From: Pomphorhynchus laevis
Taxonomy: Eukaryota > Acanthocephala > Palaeacanthocephala > Echinorhynchida > Pomphorhynchidae
Direction: 5' to 3'
DNA: 64,000 nt
NCBI GenBank assembly: GCA_012934845.2
Contig: WNNJ02003776.1
Span: forward strand, 434,001 to 498,000
Position 1 is the stretch's first letter. Every line of letters starts with the position of its first letter. Shown piece by piece: positions 1 to 14,000 of the stretch. The translations under genes and the position numbers were made by a program. The notes under the pieces are model-generated. The model saw nothing but the letters and a program-made list of their open reading frames with translations. It did not search any database and was not told where the DNA came from.

Positions 1-1578
1 AATTAATTAGATAAATTAAATAATAAAATAAATTAATCCTTAATTTGATTTTTTAATAAAGTTTTTATTCTATTAATTCTAAAAATAAACAAGATTACAT
101 AAATATAAATTTACGAAATAAATTATGTTTAAATGCATAAAGAATTTTGGGTTATAAGCGAATTTAGCTCTTATTTTTGACAGTTAGCTTTTTGTACATG
201 TATAACCATTTATAAACTTTGTCATAGATGTTTTTCTATTAAATCCCTTTATTGTTTGACTTTTCCAAATTATTGAATTGACAAAGCATCAATTTGTTGC
301 CTCTGTCCGAATGCCCAGTTTTGTGTGCCAAGTATGCTGATCACTTTACACCAGTCGTCGCAATCATCGATGACAGAACAAGTCTAAATTTTGAATAGTT
401 TAAGGGATTTAAAAGGAATTTTTGAGATTTGCTCTTTCTAGTTCTACCGAAGTCTACCACAGTATCTTTTTACAAAGAGCGAGCCCTGGAACACCTTATT
501 AAGAAGCAATCTCTTGGCATCCTCAAAACGTGTCTTAGTTATTTTAACCACTGGAAAGCTCGGCCTGGCCAGAATACGAAGGTACAATATTTCAGTCACT
601 GGTCCCGGTATTTTCTTTATCAGGCATTACCCAGAGTTCATGATTATATGTTTAAATAAAAAATCTTAGCCTGAAAGATCAGCTTCCCCATTACTACCAT
701 ATATATGTCCAAAACACGAATAACTGCATTAACTGAAATGAAATAATTGAGTAAATTATATCAAATTTAAATAAATCAAATTTAATGAATTTAATTCGTT
801 GATCGAATTCGTAAATCAAATGAGTAAATCAAATTTAACGAAGTTAAGATTTCAACCATTTACGGTTTAGTAACATTAAAAGTATAAAAATTTTGAGAAA
901 TTGTGTCAAATGATTTACAAAAAAGTTGGCTTTTAATAAATAATGTTGAAGCGTCTGTTTGTCATTGTTTTTTAGATAAAGCTGAAATTAGAAATAAATA
1001 TCCGTCAAAAGTGATAATTTGAATTTACTTAATATCATTCTGGTAATAAAGTGTATAAATTATTAGTATTTTAATTATTGTTTTACGTCAGTGTTAAGTG
1101 AAATAAAACTTTCAACACCCTTCACACTTATCTAAAATTGTATCTCTGGAAACTGTATTGTTTTATTTCTAGAAAAAGAGATTTTTTATCTCACAAAAAT
1201 GGTATTTAAATGCAATGAAAGACCTTACGTGAGAAATATTAGCTTACATTCTTATTTACGTGAATACTTGATCTGGAAGAATTTTATTAAATAAATTTTA
1301 TTCATAAATCTAGTAGTAATTGAAAATATAAATCTTATAGAAATTGAATGTTTCTTTATGTAACCGATAAGATGTTTGATCGATCACTTTAAGTGTTTAA
1401 AATCTATTTTCCTTAAAAACCCAGAAGTACATATTTAATTTGACAGTTATTGATTTCACTTTCATTTAATTCTGACTTTTGATTTTCAGAATTATTTAAC
1501 ATTTATTTTTTATAAACGCTCATGATTTTGTGTCTCATTTATTCATTTTTTAAATTTTATATTTATATAAAATATACT
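1..1578. other. AT-rich intron or upstream sequence of the integrin gene
   Basis: There is no recognisable gene. Positions 300-650 are somewhat less AT-rich than their surroundings, and a 76-codon frame at 429-659 has no familiar motif; this could be a decayed mobile element. The exon encoding the MIDAS motif was looked for here and not found. Confidence 0.5.
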
Positions 1579-1838
1579 TATTTAAATTAGAAGAAAGATG
1601 GCGAAAACCAACGCAAAATTTATTGAATTGAATATTTCGATGCCTAGCTGGCATCATCTTCAGCAATTGTAAGTAGTTAATTGGGATAACAAGATAGTTT
1701 AAGCTAACAAGAGTTTAAACTATCTTGTTATCCCGATTAACTACTTACAATTGTTGAAGATGATGCCAGCTAGGCATCGAAATATTCAATTCAATAAATT
1801 TTGCGTTGGTTTTTGCCATCTTCCTTCTAATTTAAATA
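1579..1838. repeat. Long foldback (inverted repeat) with 12-bp loop
   Basis: Positions 1579-1702 are the near-perfect reverse complement of 1715-1838, with a loop at 1703-1714. It has no coding content and resembles a foldback MITE. It ends about 100 bp before the first visible integrin exon. Confidence 0.9.
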
Positions 1839-1941
1839 CTATTACACCGTCGCAATCCTCATTCAAATTCAATTTATATTTATTTATATATTATGTATTT
1901 ATATATATTGTTGAAATTTTTTCATGTGTTTTGTTTTCAAG

Positions 1942-2053
1942 TATTAGAAATACATGTCCTTCACAATATGATACCTTATCTCATAGATCATGTGTTCCGG
2001 CTTATAGTTTTAAGCACCATCTAAGTTTAACTGACGATATGGATGCATTTGAG
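1942..2053 (+). CDS. Integrin beta exon: beta-I domain, [10 protein letters not shown] segment
   Basis: Follows a TTTTCAAG acceptor and encodes a CP...[18 protein letters not shown] stretch, the counterpart of the FxHVLSLT strand in the integrin beta-I domain. The donor GTTTGA is weak. The exon starts with one base that completes a codon from an exon outside the window. Just upstream is a 260-bp foldback, so the immediately preceding exon is not adjacent. Confidence 0.85.
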
Positions 2054-5000
2054 GTTTGATTTTGATTTTATAATAGATACGTCACTTAATTTATTGGATA
2101 GATGGAAGTTTTGAATGTACCTGTGGCTGGGAACATTGATGCTCCTGAGGGTGGGCTAGACGGCTTAATGCAAGTTATGGCTTGTAAGGTAATTATTTAC
2201 ACGCGTAATTCTCATAATTATCACACATTGTTTAAAACTATTTCTAGAAATAAAAATTAGATTTAACTAATAAAAATCAGATTTAGCGATATAAAATTTA
2301 AATTTGACGAAGTAAAATCAAATTTAGCGAAATAAAATCAGATTTAACAAAATAAAATAAGATTTAAACAAATAAAATCAGATTTAACGAATTTAGAGCA
2401 GACTGGAATGCGTTACAAATTAGAATAAAGGTTAATATATTGAAATGTCTACTTTTAATAATATCCGTAAAATTTATATCAGTAATAGTTAATATAGTTA
2501 TAGTTTTTAATATTTGTAATATATTTAATTAGATACTCTTCTAACGAATATTTTACAATTCCATGCTTAGACATAATAAATTATCAAAACGAGAAAAAAA
2601 ATTATCACCTTTTCTCGTGTGGATAATTTATTATGACTAATCATATGATTAAACTGCTCACAAATATAATTGTAACAGAAATTTTCCAATCACCCAATGG
2701 GAAAAATTTTTATATGATCTGTAAGTATTCTGGCACACAGTGTTCGTTTTTATAATTAAATTTATAAGAATCTTTGCATTATGTATTGAACATGAGTTTA
2801 GATTACACCGATCATTGTACTACGGACTCATATCTTAGTCAACTAATTGATGGTGTAATTAATCTGATTTTATCATATTTATTATAACTTAAGAAAACTT
2901 AGGTAATGAAACCAATGATTTTGCCAAGGTATTTCAGCAACTAGTGCTTATGAAAAAGTGTGCGTTGCTGTATTTCCATATATAAAATTATATAAAAAGT
3001 CATTGATAACTTAATTAATCAATCACCCGATCTGATTACCCAATTACCTAATCTGAGTAGTTACAACAACCAAAACAAAATGAAATAAGCGAGATATAAT
3101 CAATTTGTAAAACATTTTCACATATTTTGCTAGAATAATATATTATAAATCAGATCAGTTAATTGAGTCTACGTATATTAAATTATTTATATATTTAACA
3201 TTTTTTTTTTAAAGAAAAATTTTTATTTTCGTAAAACATACAAGAATGTGTCCAAAAGTAAAGAACTAAAGAATTCAAAAATCCAATCATAAGCTAAGTT
3301 ATTTCTCTTTAATTCGAATCTTCCGGCTTTCGTGACATCTCTTCTGTTGATCGAAAATGATCGTGAATAGGTTTTCCATATGTAGAGCGTGGCGCTCTTA
3401 AACAGGCAGATGCAGCACGAGCTAAGGCAAATGAAATTTTCTCTCGTACATTTTTTATTATTTGAGGATATGGGAGTTCGCGTTTTGAGCTTAATTTTGA
3501 CGCTATTTGCTTCATTATCCTATTAGATTCCTGACTTGATCCTCCTGAAGACGAAAAAATTAACGGACTGAAATGCGCCTGTTCTAAACTTAAAATTCGC
3601 TCTCCATACTTCGAAATTTTTCGTTTTTCATGGTATTCAAAGTCAGCCTTACACTCAGTTCGGGAGTTAGAGGGAGCATGTACATTAAATATTGCGACAT
3701 CCAAAAATGTCCGCTCAAACCGGCTTCCGAATAGTCCACTACATACAACATCCAGACGCGCTTCTTTCGATATGCTTGTGCTATTGTTGTTAAAACGATA
3801 ATCAGATGGAACGGTTGCTAATACTGGTTCAACCTCCACGCCACTGCATATCCCGCTTAAGAGATGAGAAAATATATCATTTACTTCATTATGCCTGATA
3901 GATGGTAGCGCTCCGGTCTTGCACGAAAATGCATGATTGATAGTCATTTCTGAAGAACATATGCATTTTTTATTTTCTAATGCTCGCAAAGACCATCCAT
4001 AGCGACCTGCTAATGCATCGCTAAACTCATTGTTTGTAAGCCGAAACCCCTCGTGACGTAGAGGTAGGGAAGATAGCCACGATGAAGCTCCCTTGTAACT
4101 AGCATGTGCCAATATCTTAAAGTAATCCGATGGTAGAGATTTTAGTATTAATTCTTTCCTCGATTTGGCTACATTTAATCTCATGTATGAAATATTTCTA
4201 GCTGTTTGAGTTTGAACATCCCTCAGGTTTTCTCCCGTATATCCGTCTCGATAGGTTTCGTACATTCTACGAGAATAATCGTACTCCAAGTCAGCGATGT
4301 ATTCCGGATCAACTAACCCAATGCCCCCTAACTTGAACGGTAGAGTTAATAATTCTTTATGTGCTTGTTCAATTTTCGCTTGTGTGATTGACTCAATAAA
4401 ACCGCTATACAATAGGTTTTTAAGACATCTAGTGACATCCGTGCACATTGGTACTGTTCTGTAAGTATATATCCATTTCCATTGCACAGAGTGTATTAAC
4501 CCGGAATAAGCAGTTTGTCTATCAATTTTACTAACTTCAACTAATCTTTCAAGTGTGGATGCCCAGGATGTTACCCTGGTTTTTATAATATCCAAAACAT
4601 CAGCTTCTGCTCCAATGGGAGTTCCGAGTACTTCGATAGCACGCTCACTTATTTTACAGTCAGAGAAGTTGCTAGTGTCGAATTCATGTTCCTTGTGTAT
4701 TAGCAGCTGTGTCTTTAGTGGATTAATGTAATAGCCAAATTTTGGGCCTATTGTTTTTAGTATATCCCAGGCTTTATATAAATCATCGCTAGGACCGACA
4801 AAATTTGCATCGTCTGCGTACCATCGTTGAATCACGGATGGTAAACATTTTTGAATATGAAGGATGAGTGGTAGAGTCGAAACGGCAAATGCAGCCATGG
4901 CCAAAGGGTCACCTTGAGTGAAACCCTCTTTTGAAAATATCGGATCACTACCAGTAAACATTGTTGATGATTTTATGTATAAGTTCACTAGTATTGTTTC

Positions 5001-8000
5001 AAGAGACGGACAAATGAATTTTATGTTTGCTAATGTTAGACGTCGATTTACGGAATTAAAAGCGTTTGTTGCATCCACGGCCAGTAAGCCAAAGTCAACC
5101 CGAGAGTGAAATGAATCTGATAAGGAATGAACAGCGAATTCTATTCCGCTTCTCTGTGATGCGCACAATTGCACAGTTCCCATTACATCCTGAATATGTC
5201 CTCTAATTTTTCCTAAAACGACTTTGCTAATTATCCGTCGTTCCACTTGTCCCACGCCAATTGGTCGTATACCTGCAGTCTTTTTTAAAGCTATAAGTCT
5301 ACTCGCTACAAACGCACGCAAACTGTTAGGATTGATATGCTCCGAAGCTAATTATATTCCCCAAATCGGAGTCTATCAATGTGAATTCTATCCAATGTCG
5401 AAATTCTACACATACAGATCCGACTAGCATATTCAACGACCAAGTTCATTGACTCATGTGCACACATGACTCGTGTGCCGTCTGCCAGTCCTCCTCTGTA
5501 TCCAGCAGTGGAAGGGATCTGGCACTGATGAGTCATTGTGATGACGAAACGGTACTTGCTACTGTTATCATCGTTCTTCCGCGTCTGGCCAAAAATGATT
5601 GCGTATGTAATATTATATAATAACAAAATTGTAATGCACAACAACAATTTCTTGACAAGAAAAAAACAAATATTATGCAAGACTTTTCCTATCAACCAAT
5701 ATTCAGGGTGTCGGGTTGTGGAGGTAGCGCACGAACCAAACTACTCTAGACATCGTGATCCTGGGCAACAGACCAAAGTTCTCTTTCAGATAGCCCACGG
5801 CGGTCTTCGGCAAGCTTCGAGATTTGATATCTTCACCTGTACAAGGTCTACATCCAGGTCTCTTTCCAGAGTGTCCGGCGTTGAAAGCCCTCTGAGGAAC
5901 ACGACCCCAGACATCCTCAGAAGGTGTTCTTGTCACCTCAACTGACTTTCTTTGATGTGTAGAAGCAGCAACTTTACTCCAAGTCCATCTCCGATGACCG
6001 AATTCCTAACCTTATCTCTAAGGCTAAGACCGGCCATACCGCGAAAGAACCTCATTTCGGTCGCCTGTATCCGAGATATTATCCTTACGCTCATAACCAA
6101 AGTTCATGACCATAGGTTAAGATAGGAACGAAGATCGCGTGGTAAACCGGAAGCTTTGCATGAAGACTCATCTCCTGCTGCACCACGATAGAACTGTACA
6201 AAGGACGCATTGTGCGTTAGCTGCACAGATCCACTTCTCAATCTCATTGATGTTCATGCCGTCCCTTGATGACGATATACGAAGATACTTGAAATCCTCA
6301 GCATCAGGAAGAACCTTTTCCCGAATCCAGATTGACATTGGCAACTAAATCCGAGACTAACACAGAGACATTTCTGGAGGTACTAATCAACATCCCTGCC
6401 GCTGTGAGTTCCAGCTTGAATCGATCTAGTAGGCATAGTAAGTCTTCAGGACAAGATGCCAATAAAACGACGTCATCTGCAAAAGCTAAGACGGTATAGT
6501 AATGGAACCGAACTGAAGACCGACATCCGTCAGAGCAGCCCGTCTATTTTTTGTCCATGTTAGCAATGAACAAAAGTGGTGACAAAGGACAACCCAGACG
6601 AAGCTTAACGCTTACTGAAAATGATTAAGACTTCCTACCTAAAACACAAACACAACTCATACTTTGTTTATACAGAGAAGCCACAGCTACTTGAAAAAAG
6701 TATGGTACTCGATAATCCCTTAGTTCCTCCCACAACCTCCCTCGCGGAGCTCTGGTGAACGCCTTCTCCAAATAAACAAAACACACGTAGACCGGTTGAA
6801 CGAACTCCAAGACCGTTCAAGGATAGTTGAGAGGGTATAGAGCTGAGCCTTAGTTTCACGACCTGAACGAAAAACGCATTGTTCATTTTGCAACTGTTCT
6901 CAACTATAGGCCGTATCCATAACTCAAGAATCCTAGCACATAGCTTACAAGTTTGGCTAAGAAGAGTGATGCGCCGATCATTGGAACACACTCTTCGATC
7001 ACTTTCTTAAATATCGGTACCACCATCCCAGTTCGCCACTCACTAGAAACCTTGTCAGACTTCAATGCGACGCTGAACATTCGTGTTGAAATATTGTAAT
7101 ATTAGGTTATGAATAAATAAGGTTTCTAAACAAATAAATGTAATTGAGCTATATTTTAAGGGTTCTAATTAAAAATCATCCAAATGAATTTATTCAAAAA
7201 TCAATATTTTTTATAATATAAAAGACTTTATTCATCTAAAAGTCAATATAGATATTTAAGAATATCCATTTTTTAAAGAAAATATTTTTACATATACAGT
7301 TTAATCGTATTTATTGGAGCTTTCGACCAAACGGTCCTTGTCAACAGATAAAAATTCAAACAGAATTAAAATGACAGTACAGAGATACAAGATTTATACT
7401 AGGAATACCACGGAAGAAGTCCATTCGCTTACGTGATACCGTCCACAATTTCATGCGATATTGGTAATCGTAGTGACCAGTTAGACTTATTTCCGGCCAT
7501 CGGATTCACTTCGGAATTTATTAAGATTGATTCTTTTATAAGACGACGTTGCAAGTTGTTTTCAACACAGATAATCTTAGCTTTTCCAAAGTCAATCCCA
7601 TGATCGGTCGATAGGACGTGGTTGACAATGGCAGACGAGGACTCACCCCGTTTTAGCGCATATCGATGCTGATAAATGCACTTGGAGAATGTTTGTCGGG
7701 TTTGTCCTACATAACCCGCGTCACAATATTGGCAAGGAATGCGGTATACGCCACTTACAGAGGGCAATTTCGGTTTCTTTTTGAACATCCCAGATAAAGT
7801 GCAACAACTTTTGTGGTAAATTCGAATATTCGTCAATCCTGAGCGCTTTAGATCGTTTTGTAGTGATCTGCTGCACGAGTTGTTGATAAAGGTAGTGCCA
7901 ATATACGTGGTCAGACTTGGGACTGTGTTTGTTCTAACCTCATCAGGGTTAGATAAGTTCATGCGACGACGTAGGAGTTTTTTTTACCGTTTTTCAGCCA

Positions 8001-11000
8001 TAATGATTGCCCATTTTGGGTATCCTCTTTGTGTTAGTTTTTTTCTTTATGGTCATTTGTTCGTGAAAAGAGGTTCGTTTAGATGAGCAAATAAGAGTTG
8101 GTCGTGTCGACACAGAAATCGCAGTAGATATTTTGTAGCGATCTGACATATGTGTGTGCCAAGGTGGCGGGCACCAAGAAATACCTGGTTTCCTGAACAC
8201 TGATGTAATGACGCTGCTATCGTGTCGCTTGACTAAGACAAACAAGAAGGAAATAGAGCTGGTACTGCTCTCGAAACATACATCCCATTGGATTGCAGAG
8301 TCTTTCCCACTAAGCGAGCGTTCTAATTCATTCAGTGAGGGTTTTTCACTCAGCACCATAAAGACATCGTCGTCATATCTCCACCAGTATTTTAGGTACG
8401 GTATGAAAGAGTAAACATCCGGCTCCCAGGAACTCATATAGGTGTTTGCAAGTGTCGGTACTAACGGAGAGTCCACGGCTACACCATCGATCTGATCATA
8501 AATATTTCCATTGAACAATAATGAATTTTTGGAGGTGCACCATTTTGGAACAAGAAGGCTTTTTCCAACAGATCCAGGAGCAGCTTTATGTATCTTCTCC
8601 CTAAGATACACAAGCCTGTTCTTCAAATTAGGCCTAATATCGCTAGCTACGGTTCATTCTGTCATAATCTCGCCAATAAGTCAACAGTCTTATCGTTTCT
8701 AGCATGTCACGGACATCTTCTTTCATAAAGGATGAACCTCACTTTGCCTGTTCCTTAAGCCAGGTGTACAGATCTTCGTACTTCTTTGCAACTGCCGATG
8801 TGAAGTCCCTATTCACGAACGTTCCGCTGGAGCCTTCCATTCAAATGGCAAGTAAGCTCCTCACTGAGCATTGCACAATACCGAAACTCACAATATCCCA
8901 ATGGTCGAATCTCATACAATGGTGCACCTCCAAAAATTCATTATTGTTCAATGGAAATATTTATGATCAGATCGATGGTGTAGCCGTGGACTCTCCGTTA
9001 GTACCGACACTTGCAAACACCTATATGAGTTCCTGGGAGCCGGATGTTTACTCTTTCATACCGTACCTAAAATACTGGTGGAGATATGACGACGATGTCT
9101 TTATGGTGCTGAGTGAAAAACCCTCACTGAATGAATTAGAAAGCTCGCTTAGTGGGAAAGACTCTGCAATCCAATGGGATGTATGTTTCGAGAGCAGTAC
9201 CAGCTCTATTTCCTTCTTGTTTGTCTTAGTCAAGTGACACGATAGCAGCGTCATTACATCAGTGTTCAGGAAACCAGGTATTTCTTGGTGCCCGCCACCT
9301 TGGCACACACATATGTCAGATCGCTACAAAATATCTACTGCGATTTCTTTGTCGACACGACCAACTCTTATTTGCTCATCTAAACGAACCTTTTTTCACG
9401 AACAAATGACCATAAAGAAAAAACTAACACAAAGAGGATACCCAAAATGGGCAATCATTATGGCTGAAAAACGGTAAAAAAAACTCCTACGTCGTCGCAT
9501 GAACTTATCTAACCCTGATGAGGTTAGAACAAACACAGTCCCAAGTCTGACCACGTATATTGGCACTACCTTTATCAACAACTCGTGCAGCAGATCACTA
9601 CAAAACGATCTAAAACGCTCAGGATTGACGAATATTCGAATTTACCACAAAAGTTGTTGCACTTTATCTGGGATGTTCAAAAAGAAACCGAAATTGCCCT
9701 CTGTAAGTGGCGTATACCGCATTCCTTGCCAATATTGTGACGCGGGTTATGTAGGACAAACCCGACAAACATTCTCCAAGTGCATTTATCAGCATCGATA
9801 TGCGCTAAAACGGGGTGACTCCTCGTCTGCCATTGTCAACCACGTCCTATCGACCGATCATGGGATTGACTTTGGAAAAGCTAAGATTATCTGTGTTGAA
9901 AACAACTTGCAACGTCGTCTTATAAAAGAATCAATCTTAATAAATTCCGAAGTGAATCCGATGGCCGGAAATAAGTCTAACTGGTCACTACGATTACCAA
10001 TATCGCATGAAATTGTGGACGGTATCACGTAAGCGAATGGACTTCTTCCGTGGTATTCCTAGTATAAATCTTGTATCTCTGTACTGTCATTTTAATTCTG
10101 TTTGAATTTTTATCTGTTGACAAGGACCGTTTGGTCGAAATCTCCAATAAATACGATTTAAACTGTATTTCGCTATTCTATAATGAGTGATTGATACAAC
10201 AATCTAATCAAAGACTTGCACGCAACTACTTTTAATTTTTTACATATATATGCTTAAATATATATGCTCAAATCTGATGTATTTTTTATATTTTATCTAC
10301 AGAAAGTATTAATTATTTTTATATTTATAGGACGTAATAGGGTGGCGAAATAATTCTCGTAAATTCATTGTCTACTCAACTGATGCTGGAATGCATATAG
10401 CAGGGGATGGGAAGGTATTCAATTTTATTATATTTAATTAAAAATTTCCTGATCAATACTGTTGGTTACATCTTCAAATTTTAAAGCACGAGCTATATCT
10501 CACGATTTAGAGAGTGATGAATTATCATTGTTAGTCACATTTATAAGAAATATCAGATCACTATTAAGTAAATGATGAATTTTCAATGTTAGTCATATTT
10601 ATAAAAAATATACTTGAAGCTAGGTTGTGTGTCATTACGCAATGAAATTACTCTGTGTATGTTAATACACATTTTTACGTGCTTTTTGAATTAATGTTGA
10701 TTACCATTCAACATTTGTTAACAAATCAGATCAGCCACCTGAGTTAAATTATTTAATATAATTTATTTATTTAAAATAATTTCTTGACAAAAAAAAACAG
10801 ATAATATAAAAAAATTTTCATATCAACCACTGGTCCGGGAGTCGGGTCGTGGAGGCAGTGCACGAACCAAAATACTCCAGACATCGCAATCCTGGGCGAC
10901 ATACCAGAGTTCTCTTTCAGATAGACCAAGGCGGTCTTCGGCCAGTTTCGAGATTTGATCAATTAACCTGTACCGTAGTCTATTTCGAAGTTTCTTTATC

Positions 11001-14000
11001 GAGAGTCCAGCCTGGAAAACCCTTCGAGGAAGGCGATCCATAGACTTGTCGAGAATGTGTCCTAGCCACCTCAGCTGACTTTCTTTGATGTGGAGAAGCA
11101 GCCACTTTACTCCGAATCTATACCGAATGACCGAATTCCTAGATTTATCTCTAAGGCTAATACCGAGCACATCGCAAAGGAACTTCATTTCGGTCGCCTG
11201 TATCAGAGGTATTATCCTTTTGGTCATAACCCAAAGTTTATGACCATAGGTTAAGATAGGAACGAAGATTGCGTGGTAAACCGAAAGCTTTGCCCGAAGA
11301 CTTAACTTCCGCTTTGCCACGACAGACATAGAACGCATTGCTGCGTTAGCTGCAGAAACCCGCTTTTCAATCTCCTTGATGTTCCTGCCGTCCCTCGGGA
11401 AAAATACCCCAAGATACTTGAAATCCTTTACATCATGACAAACCTTTTCCCCAATCCGGATTGACATTGGCAACTGAATCCGAGACGAAAACACAGAGAC
11501 AGTTATGGAGCTACAAACAAATATCCCTGCCGCTTGGAATTCTAGCGTGAATCGATTAAGTAGACATAGTAAGTTCACAGGACAAGATGCCAACAAAACG
11601 ACATCCTCTGCAAAAACCAAGACGGTATCGTGGTGGAACCGAACTGAAGACCGACATCCGTCAGAGCAGCCCGTCTCAAATTTTGTCCATAATAGCAATG
11701 AACAAAAGTGGCTACAAAGGAGAACCCTGACGAAGCCTGACGCCTACTAGAAATGATTCAGACCTTCTACCTAAAACACGAACATTACTCATACTTTGTT
11801 CATACAGAGAAGCCACAGTTTCCCTAAGATAGTATGGTACTCCATACTACCCTTAGTACCTCCCACAACCTCTCTCGCGGAGCTCGGTCGAACGCCTTAT
11901 CCAAATCTACGAAACACATGATAACCGTTCGAGCGAACTCCCAAGACTGTTCAAGTAAGTTGAGAGAGTAAAGAGCTAAACCGTAGTTTCACGACATGGA
12001 CGAAGGCCGCATTGTGCTTCTTGCAACTGTCGCTCAACTATAGGCTGTATCCATTACTCAAGAATCCTAGCAAATAGCTTAACATTATGGCTAAGAAAAG
12101 TGATGCCGTGATAATTGGAACACAATCTTCGGTTACTTTCTTTAAGATCGGGACCACCACCCCAGTTCTACACTTACTAGAAACCTTGTCAGACTTCAAT
12201 GCAACATTGAAGATCCGTGTTAGCCACTTCATGCCAACAACGTCGAGAGCCTTTAAAGCTTCAGGTCGAATCTGGTCTAGTCAAGAAGACTTGACATTAG
12301 GAAGTCGTTTAACAACAGCAATGACCTCATAAAAATAGATGGGCTCTTCCGTTTGTTCTAAAGGCTACAGTTCAAAAGAGAAGTCACATCCATCGGATTA
12401 AGGAGACTCTTAAAATTCTCTTTCAAACAATCAAGAATTTCTAAAATGTCAGCTAGCATAGATCCCTTCTTGTCATAGACGGTTTGAGGAGTTTTCTGCT
12501 TTCCATCACAAAGTTTCCTAATCGTCCTCCAGAACATCTTCGAAGCTTACCTATAATCAAGTTATATTTGCTCTCCAAACTTCTCATTAGCCGCCTTATT
12601 CGCTACGGTAACTGCTCGAGATAAAGCTCTCTTTGCTTTTCGGTACTTGTCTACAGATTCTACTGATTTATCTGACATAGTTGCCTTCCACTACAGCTTC
12701 CACTCTTTCAGAAGACAGAACGAGGAAGCCTGCTATGGCACTCTCTTATAGAAAAACAAGAAGACAAACCTAAAAAGATTAGCGTTGTATTACAGGCGAT
12801 CGAAATGAAGTTCCTTTGCGATGTGCTCGGTCTTAAAGTAGGAATAAAGTCAGGAATTCGGTCATTATGATGAATGAATTATTATGTATTATGATCCAAT
12901 TATGCCTACCGCTACATACAACAGCAATTCGATTAATCAAATCAGCTAACTGAGTTTACGTATTTAATATAATTATAAAATGAAAAAAAAACACAATAAT
13001 GCTAAATCAAAATTTTACAATTAAATAATAAAATAAATAATTGTGTTAAGATTTTTTATAATTTAAATCAAGTTAAAATAAATAATTGAAATTTAAAATA
13101 AACGTCATTTTTATGAATTGACTAATAAATAACAGACGTTGTATCAGAATAAGAATTAGAGGTCATCAGGAGGAACTGATGACCTCCTGATGCTATCAGG
13201 TTTCGGCCCCTAACTCCTCTACCCAACATAGCAGCGGGGCCAAATACATGCTAATGATGTATTTCCTCTGAAATAACTATCTAGTATCTTATTCTAATAC
13301 AAAGTATATTATTTATTATCCATCCATAAAAATTTGCCACTTAAGAGTTTAAATTTATTCTTTATATTATTGTGTTGATTTATATATTTTACTATTTTCT
13401 GCTTGATGTTATTTTTATAGTAACCTAGTTTAAAATATGTATCTATTAAATTATTTAAATGATTTTGAAGAAAGCCAATATCATTACATATTGTTGCAAT
13501 TCTTAAAATTTCATTATTTAATGTATTATATTTTATATTATATGGTATGCATGAATGTTCATGCAAAAATATGTTTCTTGTAAATTTAAATATGTCATCT
13601 TTACGATATAAATTAATAGTAGTTTTAGTTAATGTTAATTTAATGTTCATATCTAGATATACACCTTCTTTATCATTAATATTGGTTTTGTTAAGAATAA
13701 GGCTTTTTGGATAAATGTGCTCACTAATTGAATAAAAATTATTAGAATTACCATCCATATAATGTCATCCATATTATCATCCATATCACCCATAGGCACC
13801 GTAACACACGTTTAAACAGTGTTTAAGCTCGAAAAACCGAACTACCCTTAATCTAAATCATCGAAGGGAATTTAGCATAAGCTCTGTGCACGGCAGTGCG
13901 TATTGCAATTTAACCATGCATCATGCACTAAAGTTTTAATAAAAATGCTGTTTAACAGGGACACTTCAAAGTGTGCAAATATATAAAATATAATTTGTTG

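Larger units (their letters stand above)
7305..8545 (-). repeat. Left arm of the large PLE-2 inverted repeat
   Basis: Nearly identical to the reverse complement of 8925-10155. Identity stops abruptly at the GGTGCACCATT motif on both sides, leaving a 380-bp non-matching centre. Confidence 0.9.
7305..8640 (-). mobile_element. PLE-2 left copy (Penelope-like, RT then GIY-YIG)
   Basis: This is the head-to-head partner of the copy at 8704-10155. It contains the RT B and C regions and the GIY-YIG nuclease in two frames. Past 8545 the sequence differs from its partner, so the left copy is truncated or rearranged upstream. Confidence 0.88.
8704..10155 (+). mobile_element. PLE-2 right copy
   Basis: More complete than the left copy: it retains RT motif A ([13 protein letters not shown]), motif B, motif C and the GIY-YIG domain, then a 3' end with the hammerhead-like segment at 10114-10140. 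Confidence 0.88.
8925..10155 (+). repeat. Right arm of the large PLE-2 inverted repeat
   Basis: Pairs with 7305-8545. The very low divergence between arms suggests a recent origin of the inverted structure, or gene conversion. Confidence 0.9.

Noticed and set aside
1751-2059. 102-codon frame starting in the foldback arm and running into the integrin exon
   Set aside because: The first part is the inverted repeat and intron read through; only the last 37 codons are exon. The acceptor at 1940-1941 explains the boundary.
5348-5945. Overlapping frames on both strands at 5348-5695, 5538-5945 and 5703-5936
   Set aside because: They cross the retrozyme fragment and the LINE 3' end; no protein motifs.
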